Below, in pieces: positions 63,801 through 64,000 of a DNA stretch of 64,000 nt. Location of the stretch: NCBI RefSeq assembly GCF_030410485.1, contig NZ_JAUHHC010000004.1, positions 632,128-696,127 on the forward strand, given 5' to 3'. Positions within the stretch are counted from its first letter, which is position 1; every line of letters begins with the position of its first letter. Source of the DNA: Roseateles violae (GTDB taxonomy: Bacteria > Pseudomonadota > Gammaproteobacteria > Burkholderiales > Burkholderiaceae_C). A program made the translations under genes and the position numbers. A model generated the notes under the pieces. The model saw only the letters and a program-made list of their open reading frames with translations. It was not told the origin of the DNA and made no database searches.

Positions 63801-64000
63801 TGCCCGCGGCCAGCGCAACGACGACCGCGTCGATGCTCTCGGTGGAATGGGCGCCGACGCTCAGGTCGCCGGCCGCGCGCACGCTGCTGTCGACGATGGA
63901 GGCCTGGATCTGCGAGGCGTTCTTCGCCGCATTGACCTGCTTCCACAGCCGCGAATCGCGGTACTGCTGGATGCGCAGGTCGAAGCCCTGGGCTCCCGCG
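42832..64000 (-). CDS. giant multidomain repeat protein (RTX/Calx-beta/adhesin type), 5' end beyond window
   Basis: An uninterrupted minus-strand frame of 21,169 bases runs off the right edge: about 7,055 residues here (over 700 kDa) without the N-terminus. Order from the right edge: Ser/Val/Ala/Gly-rich solenoid repeats (to about 58.2 kb); modules with ATGD...YYV text; filamentous-haemagglutinin-like stretches (to 53.5 kb); Calx-beta-like repeats (51.9-50.6 kb); RTX calcium repeats such as GGAGNDTIIGTG (49.9-47.5 kb); seven domains with Asp-rich loops (47.0-44.0 kb); a segment opening with MTGGGSVYTEDG; and a C-terminal region with HEMGHVIGEGH and a VMD turn. It should be secreted or surface-bound and calcium-stiffened. 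It is followed by sapC and the adaptor/ATPase genes. Function (adhesion, biofilm or envelope layer) is inferred. Confidence 0.9.
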   Translation of the reverse strand, partial: AGAQGFDLRIQQYRDSRLWKQVNAAKNASQIQASIVDSSVRAAGDLSVGAHSTESIDAVVVALAAGIGGGTEVGIALSGAGSYAENKIALDTLAFIDRDGSAGIRAGSVQILADDSPGIKSIAGAASVAVGFGAEVGAAISIGLSLAFNEIDNHVDAFIRDADSGVSSSSGDLTITALQQGRHLFDVNLGGLLTADELADAATADQDIGETAALNEATQDAKGDALLLGRLRAAMDAALQAAGMAPLAVTESVTPEAMLTPESGRIDIGSVQNGKQLVFDASHPYATGDKVLYDAKGGPAIGGLVSGQTYYVINVSAKVIELASSEANAKADTPVAIPLTPPAGGTDGQSLRSLYNLSDGTTVKTAAGVYRYVGSDNDGKNANLATQNYADASHWLRVDKLKVSESVPGSNWLVVAPDGQTFVLERTSAIGAPLTVSVSKGSIEALSAAGSVSIGLGTVGIGLAGAGAVAQNVILGTTNAFAEDSVLHSAGDVSLSAVSTINISSVVLSLSIAVGVGQVGVGAAIGVSVARNFIGWEPGSDPSPIEVRSYLSGSSVIAAGELRLDSLARQNIDSIVFAGSAAVGAGNVGVGIAGSGVFSENRIAADVRSAIGGAGAVIEASSVDLTADDRSTISAFAGAVAIGIGAGTVGVGVSIGVALAQNTINNSVLATVSGATVHATQGDIRLDAEDVATIRAVSAAASVALGAAGTVGIGVAGAGALAENVILGRTDAYLSQASLTASGAVALRAENKSSIDAIIVSAAIGVGVGGSVGGIGASLGVGLARNYIGTQNHISVPHSYTSSDNVLALGTGATVLVSDGPRAGDVYEYLGDPLVVQFDFTTSSSSGQVNTGDRVKRLAGVGGAAEDAVFEYFGSSPLSAGSLATQDYSDLKLWRQVTAVQGDFSDSTLWKLVNLNSAPLEVKAFAEDSSIRAGGALAMVANGQQSVDAFVFTGSVAVAAGSLASAAAAGAGVASDNRISTDVAAYIDGSGAGGISASSVDLHASDLSQIQADTAAVAVAGAFAAFGAVAVSVGVSVANNSVDNQVSAYIADAGVEARTGDVAITAVENASIEAVSVAASLAIAGAIGSGAIAGAGVAATNSIGNVVDAHILDASVRSAGGVSVLADDTATISAVNASVAVAGGAVGIAVGVLVASNDIHDDVNASIGRSTVTALGGDIAVTAHDLPTVTTKSAVAAVSVTASAAVGLSQATIAGTTQALVDASTLSALGHRVRVHGTSSADIDALTVGAAAGTVGVAAVVSEVTIAGATLAGATGQSTIISSGLDILADSHNIATPETDVVAIGLAAGAGVRSSSLIERSTRAFVGDGASVSAGSGEVSIDAQSTSHATASTTGVAAGVGVAINVVLVDATIEGDTTASIGAGAHVSAGDVSVSAKAANTVDGSTLGLALSGLLSVSAVKQEAFIGSATAASIGAGAAIEAADLDVLAQADNSAVADVFSFAASFLASGAGVSANADITAQTTTMASVGDDAQLRLSGALTVDASANNSAEASARGGAGGLFAGITVMLPEAHVRGATGATMNGDLLSASDVTVSAEATNTAEAVNVSVSIAGGIALSVTGATAEVTSTAGVSASVGASASVATAGTLLVDAKASNKAHAKSDVGSGGGIGVAASRLTATVAGGTQASMDGTVSRAQAVALHANGDNSANTEALAISIGLYAGGGIAPVSRVTPEASVLARIGGTARVTDKNAAVEARASSTDLSTASATGVSISGLTVNIMHVESSVGGATRATVGDGAVLDAASLLLDAAATTKPSSTETSVGLGLLFSAVKAETVVLDTHAVSATIGQSATIDTVGDVRLLATSTSQGQVNVGLGSGGFGAGVGSSATALLTPVVTASIGQGSAVSAGGDVKLDAESHRAAANVSTKGVAIGGIAVGTITNSGLITPTVRATIGDAATVLAGGRVDVLADILAQTDTGGVTLGDTFQPANDIDITGDTIRFVAHGLGTGDVVTYDPNGNAPVQTAGGALQSDRSYRVIVIDGNRVQLGATFGAGSADTGSLIDPGVGVDAARDVIRFAAPHGFATGDAVRYDPGSTAGIGLNPNSTYFVRVLDERTVKLFTTQAAANAAPTGFDPSTSPSTVTADNFIHLGGFSNGQAVSYVAPAPTVFNSVQVDTDGVHDSDDNIKAGSPALLTVNNDSLYLARFDADGNYVGGSGYATGNKVTYVSNGAAIGGLTNGASYYTLAVDANKIQLLPSYAALSSVSFNQVNNAADTIVRNDGGNWAADGFAAGQQILITGTANNNRTLTIQSVSGNTLSIAGDVLANEANHAATLRGTAIPLTPDKSGGAGVQHQLVRQTLGALQAGTTYYVVNSDGAKFQLAATPGGAVLNVNDIGRSGTHAFGGAGVELAGTGGTQSLHIDLAGPLPGGSHKLLGQGGTSLRLLSPPPGDGASHASVDFGAGGGLAINLPTARLTIINDAQASIGAARVDAETGITVATHSVSKGTAYVSAVGGGGISAMKDADSVDVVNISKASVADDAVLKSRGHVAILSDSSMDTHVYAQAEGGGVGAGSNASATTSVTSSTTTSVGQRAQIDADTLTLNAQVSHLQTYVHSFALAGGFVAVAISDANVDTKSTVTSLIDTDARIRSTRGVDIGAFHRDAHVDRDTLAIPIAFIPIPIETGGNSTKLSDLVLARDGARVQTAPRSNADTPLRRIDGSDSDATGAGVNENYTALALLVQADDTNVSDVSEQIRNIRWDADVEISAGPSPEVLIDANGNVVKAIGTTVTIAANGDAIVGDVPTPAAVGGQALFISNKIQNDLADPSATDFRALFQFADTFSGITITNLSTRRLQINNISVGGASNAFVDLQAHGDDRDASLTFDLRRTVAPTDVVVQNLNTQLGFAPDIVLNGTIENPIGRTRITALTGDIVAATARDQFIAGRTTLIRTRDLVLDAQQGTIGYDAQNPGAKKHLSVDVVQGPLFAFSTPQLLETGDAVVYHASPAAAPLGNLVDGATYYVIRLDDQRIRLASTPANAHNDLAIAIDPANLDKGTHTLTHGATTIALTSGTRLLAQAGADDFLDLKGRLRDPAAQLGGAGLPNPHTFNIDLVRAGITGNGSDDLILQAGVLEANVGNAGGVRVRATTGPAVDRNFYNQFRPDDPPNASFGAKLDVGFYGGNGGSTTIKSTYNFVNPNGQTAGLVANGSPSTGNIIVKAANAAPSAPQVNVSGITDILGAATGHIDVLTNGFVTLTEQIGDMRVGDITSTANEVTLTAPLSIVDALDDPSADVTGVNITLKAIAGGIGNAAGGTRINFVETNLLDQVDGAAKSGLLKADALQSIYLEETDGDLRVHHVYSTAGNATLVARSGSIVDGDTGDVDANGQTYKDADGRIRDGVNVFAFDIDLDARGSGSLGSAGDDLDIDSRSGGRLFAQAASNVYLTEVNGALNVLAARALGGTLRLTVPDTSAADTENLVLLDAGGATARIFEDQATPVTQGEILAFLTATLWVGDNVSTAASSRIVAGGAGGLGITVRGDSRRIGKTDNVDPQIDGTGQPEQVDEDRGTRMLLRGTIGRLGAPAELSVFNANSKEFTRFFGHAEADTFTFDQTFLTANTTAYGSWSVSSATLADDGEDRFLVDRLQSMHVFADGSGDTLTLDGQADTDFYEIRTTGSQGVQRNYVVNILDTGAPADGVDEAAIYGVDGSEVGGSTDDIFLLRRSAYIPDEAASAPGFVALLHGSLNQARTASADGSVRPQQVQRVNYDANLNGRLNVYGGAGNDFFAVDDTSTIVTLDGGSGADAFQIGQLFGSQRLPANLPAADAFSTIATTRGYLSPGVSAPLVAQGGSGNDSFTVYSNKAELRLEGDAGDDEFLIRAFALAQTDANGNIVRDASGVAVPLLTSDISTASQMKVKPGEGNDTVQYNINAPVSVDGGSGFDKLVILGTEFADNFVITEDGVFGAGVNVRFDNIEVLEIDGLEADDDFYILGTPVGVKIRVIGGLGSDSFNVGGDVAEPIVMQQLEGASSSITHGVSSPGGLYDNIAAAGVGATVAQAGTGAVIITETGGSTSVREGALGNAASNDSYLVRLATKPAEGMTVYVTVSAARSAREEKAAGGDTLWLSQGDAAHFTRTVPVDGQDEVRENRALVLAFTAANWDQNQTVYVHGAQDSLSEGTRTVTVNHSVRAVVNAGAVVSAEDRKKTTDSFDFAKVRNVEVTVLDDDAATLSVEHSGGSTLVLEGSLTPGAGGYTPGLADSVTLRLGKLLTGSQTVTVTLSYDPQQLLLGGAALTPLGNGLARVTFDAASSLSGIQIDLSAVDDLTREDLKRSFIDAVVSAQSGTTDYTGQRLQFAVSVYDNDTAGVLVRQSNGSTQVVADDPAVPGDQSVNDSYTVRLTSAPTQDVVITIATDGQVLTAPTTLTFTAANWYVPQTVTVKPNPAFVAGSLPIDPATQREWPITPHLLTNLGGPLEIVGGTRGERVLNEAVLLPGERNAPLLTIAPQPNERDQIDTLNIFDDDSQEDKVGVLGRTGLTGFGMPPALNIPTNRFGESSALAGISWGDAASGKSDIEVLNLLLGQGNDTLSITGTLQGADDGPQADRGPARHGTITIVHGGGNSALTPNGSSIVGDRITVTGGAGAGSPLVIYGDTSQDGNWYAGTTSATSRRDNLVLGAKLFDQVGTADDLFRFPRANPFQRAGNDVIDASALFTGADVETTVLGIAIYGGAGNDTIIGTGAGDHLAGGSGDDTIRGGGGVDLIYGDSGFNVDPITRTLVMVTADAGFGRLPFGPVHDEMIAGKDTLSGEAGADIIFGDHGVVNQIVPRGTIHPNYAAAAGRQAVFGYATANASNLQFPVTASDKLLTTGFVDSVASERFANGAADLISGGSAGDLIFGGGGGDEIHAGSGDDLVFGDQGQVQAVGGFFLSRESLPPLAPELRPAGQRSVVFTAINTTTNVGSGDDLIYGDDDSDVLLGQQGKDTVFGGNGDDILIGGGNVVGALDGDDRLDGGTGSDVIAGDNADIYYRPDNLDVRFATLTGATLYSELAGAGEGRSQTVSVDAQGRPLNADPDGVLPAGVTAQRVLHREYRIRLLDHSAALEQQPNNRDVRVWGNDYIAGGADDDEIFGQLGDDLIQGDASILGPQVAASISGGGALIVQASVESLLSDGEDYVEGGGGNDVIFGNLGQDDLIGGSSNLYGLSVPNLRPDGADIIFGGAGTRIERNTLGTGGDSRLSLIAEHAFDADVITGDNAVILRILGANGQPLSFTYDQTVDIGSDPANPQATEQRSGQRIVVRTFDLLDYTPGNDAAAIGGNDLVKAEDSDDIVHGGRGNDVLYGDGWDDDLYGGTGSDRLFGGSGEDGLLGDDGRISTSRNGLAEPLYGITISTERLIELPGPFTGAVVDLNGYIKKTVNLLAWEQQGGDDVVYGGLGDDFIHGGDGNDALSGAEALTPFYNDVRAATAAPFQYDPITRKLDFYDADNPMVKVEGFLLNFEAFDRGVLIEDGKDWIFGDGGHDALFGGTGHDRLFGGLGDDYHQLDDNLDTHGGLNDETDDATDVQNTAGTGDFAYGGGGLDVLIANTGHDRMFDWTGEFNSFIVPFARFGAPTINRLLSPHAQAFITELAYAGGADRSQAEPHGEIGLVNQDDPEWNDQHGGPRDPQPGHGHAKYDDSGGKEDDRTLAPLQTQHGSTPSGGVPSAPDTAVIQIESAINAVLPLAPTTAEDADQPTGPALAAGTALKLTYLVRNLSPDGAPISDVSLLDDAGTPALLGDDIVPVYVSGDDGDRLLEVGETWLFAAPTGSLAKAGLQRHLATVQGNSAAGNALQDDDLVYYNGNGTPQPAIRIEKALNAVDPLNPTAAEDADGAPGPTLLIGTPITWTYLVFNDGAEALSLSAIVDDAGTPAVTGDDFTPAAVTVNVGGQIFNIGDADHDNQIDSGEVWRFSSAGTAAGAYRAVAGSYVNLATVRGAGVLTGTVVQDNDPAYYTGVVSPPAVSIQLEKSVNAVNANAPTTYEQADSATGPILSVGSTVVWTYQLFNTGERAVTVTSLRDDAGTTASGDDFTPAAMLATGTSFNVGDLDRDNQLDTNEVWLYRATGTVGSGQYANTALATVKDPISATVATASDMAYHYGSAAGVQVVKSVNAVKPFGPSPIEDANNPATPVMVQAGSTVVFSYVVSNTGSDPLRNVALVDDAGTVGVPGDDFMPTPVTSLSGGVAYNVGDANRNGLLDKSETWLYSANRTAAPGAYTNYVSVTATNNRTGAIVRDDDPANLFGAVATIDIEKAINPANPLQPTVAEDADNPAQPLPLNLGTPISFSYLLRNTGNGPLTVTSVRDDAGTPGVTSDDFTPTPLLSGGFNIGDTDRDNLLDVGETWRYTSAGTPVGYLVAQAGLNTNVVKATATDSRTGATATDSDSASYLGQAGGVRIVKSINALHPTAPTRYEDANSATGPLLQVGAPVVWTYQVFNQSGVTLDIVDLVDSDGFMPVLIGGDTDPDGRLGAEEVWLFSSAGVVNAPTTATLGQHVNTATVIASPSDGSGQRFSDTDLAYYLGTPAGGQASIRVVKAINAVDPNRPTAAEDANDPDRPVLLQAGALPVWTFQVQNTGTRTLSGITLIDDAATDNPNDDFQPAPVLRGQKNAGDTDGDGLLDPGETWLFTSRGVNNRAMVEGGYVNVAQVSGTDVVSGTVVRDDDPAYYRVTAPVHSMGRMTGGGSVYTEDGMRVTHGFEIYCDPDSGSSNLEVNFEGNRFHMEQLLSVRCYDDPLLDPLPRPAPFDTLVGEALGRFNGVSGYKIYFTLTDNGEPGITDFASLEIRDPQGKLVLFVAGNLHNGNQQAHPDNGTALLLAQAAPTAANPQASMLLDSQLAGLVAQARQSWVDTGVTAAQLAQLDAVEFRVADLSGLTLGQAETGRITIDSDAAGWGWFVDATPQDSSEFRQTGSGLVAGHGPAAGRMDLLSVLIHEMGHVIGEGHAEDGVMDDHLAAGQRSTATGAPSSAAPGFVAVDTQAIATPSGQAEAAAAINIDWSVRTLRDPVAATLPSRIKVPSWQDRFVSHLGASAQRMDPNAGLRLHLDKTAPLTHKLSALLE
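43183..43215 (-). other. Metzincin-type zinc motif in the giant protein
   Basis: These codons read HEMGHVIGEGH, exactly the HExxHxxGxxH pattern with three His ligands and a catalytic Glu. VMD about five residues later could be the Met-turn. It lies about 125 residues before the C-terminus. Confidence 0.8.
44000..46974 (-). repeat. Seven tandem 134-153-residue domains in the giant protein
   Basis: Units start near 46974, 46560, 46101, 45681, 45249, 44811 and 44403. Each opens with K(A/S)(I/L/V)N followed by a Pro-Thr-rich stretch and EDA. A beta domain with VWTYQVFNTG-like text and DDAGTP follows. Next is a DTDRDNLLDVGETW-like loop with alternating Asp, and the unit ends D(D/N)DPAYY. The layout resembles DUF11/SdrD-type surface-protein domains with calcium loops. 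Confidence 0.85.
47480..49930 (-). repeat. RTX (haemolysin-type) calcium-binding nonapeptide blocks in the giant protein
   Basis: Many blocks follow GGxGxDxxx, for example GGAGNDTIIGTG, GGSGDDTIRGGGG, GGNGDDILIGGG, GGRGNDVLYGDG and GGTGHDRLFGGLGDD. They are separated by longer inserts. Such arrays form calcium-filled beta rolls, typical of proteins exported by type I-like systems. Confidence 0.9.
50600..51900 (-). repeat. Calx-beta-like segments in the giant protein
   Basis: About three related units show GGST(S/L)V.EG, DSY.VRL...P, LTFTAANW and a closing V(T/S)V.D(D/N)D(A/T)A block. They resemble Calx-beta folds, which bind calcium through acidic residues at the unit junctions. Confidence 0.72.
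54990..63178 (-). repeat. Dispersed ATGD...YYV modules in the giant protein
   Basis: Six related stretches of about 50 residues lie near 63178-63020, 58120-57960, 57900-57740, 57470-57340, 57040-56960 (half copy) and 55130-55000. The pattern is (A/G)TGD.V.Y, then often IGGL or similar, then G.(T/S)YYV..VD...(I/V).L. They are spaced through the solenoid region. Confidence 0.7.
58200..63880 (-). repeat. Solenoid repeat region of the giant protein
   Basis: Degenerate units of roughly 60-100 residues share SxxAAVGVGxVGVGxAGAGxxAxNxI, an (A/V)xIGxGAxVxAG turn and (D/S)VxLxAxxxSxI strands. Composition is dominated by Ala, Ser, Val, Gly and Asp, with almost no Cys, as expected for a secreted beta-solenoid stalk. 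Confidence 0.78.

Overview
The base composition (high GC), protein families and gene styles point to a betaproteobacterium of the order Burkholderiales, most like the Roseateles/Paucibacter/Leptothrix side of the order. Pointers are the PHA repressor PhaR, monomeric NADP-isocitrate dehydrogenase, orphan tricarboxylate-type (Bug) binding protein, Burkholderiales-type porin and PEP-CTERM proteins. This placement is inferred from family content, not from any marker comparison. No rRNA, tRNA, CRISPR array, insertion sequence or prophage was seen.

Left part, 1-30 kb, is mostly core chromosome. In order it holds: the N-terminal part of a peptide-type ABC binding lipoprotein; tadA and an LD-carboxypeptidase as an overlapping pair; a DUF72 protein; ThpR; an iron-uptake operon (small membrane protein, TonB receptor, PepSY protein) behind a Fur-box-like site; a CPA1 Na+/H+ antiporter; monomeric IDH; a secreted M3 peptidase; a PEP-CTERM protein with a legumain/caspase-like look; guaB-MFS-guaA; a DUF4124 protein; a secreted M13 peptidase; phaR; rimO; a cystathionine beta-lyase-like gene; and smpB divergent from ratA-rnfH. 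Clear hairpin plus T-run terminators close several of these units.

Middle part, 28.8-33.9 kb, is a catabolic island: a 2-hydroxyacid dehydrogenase and an RraA-type aldolase/decarboxylase (one operon), a porin, a LysR regulator and a periplasmic Bug-type solute receptor. Three promoters in it share the same block, TCGATTGGAC overlapping the -35 region, followed 18-19 bases later by AATACT. They look like one regulon for uptake and cleavage of an oxo/hydroxy carboxylic acid.

Right part, 34.9-64.0 kb, is one strand-wise locus. A giant gene, open for more than 21 kb and running off the right edge (at least about 7,055 codons in view), encodes a repeat-built surface or secreted protein: solenoid repeats, Calx-beta-like segments, RTX calcium repeats, seven 134-153-residue adhesive-type domains, and a C-terminal metzincin-like zinc motif. 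Directly downstream come SapC, a GAF-HlyD fusion, a PqqD-like/M50/HlyD fusion, a shortened SecA-like ATPase and a third HlyD-type adaptor, with short gaps or overlaps. I read this as a dedicated export and processing system for the giant protein. It is the most interesting element of the window. A second PEP-CTERM gene lies just downstream.
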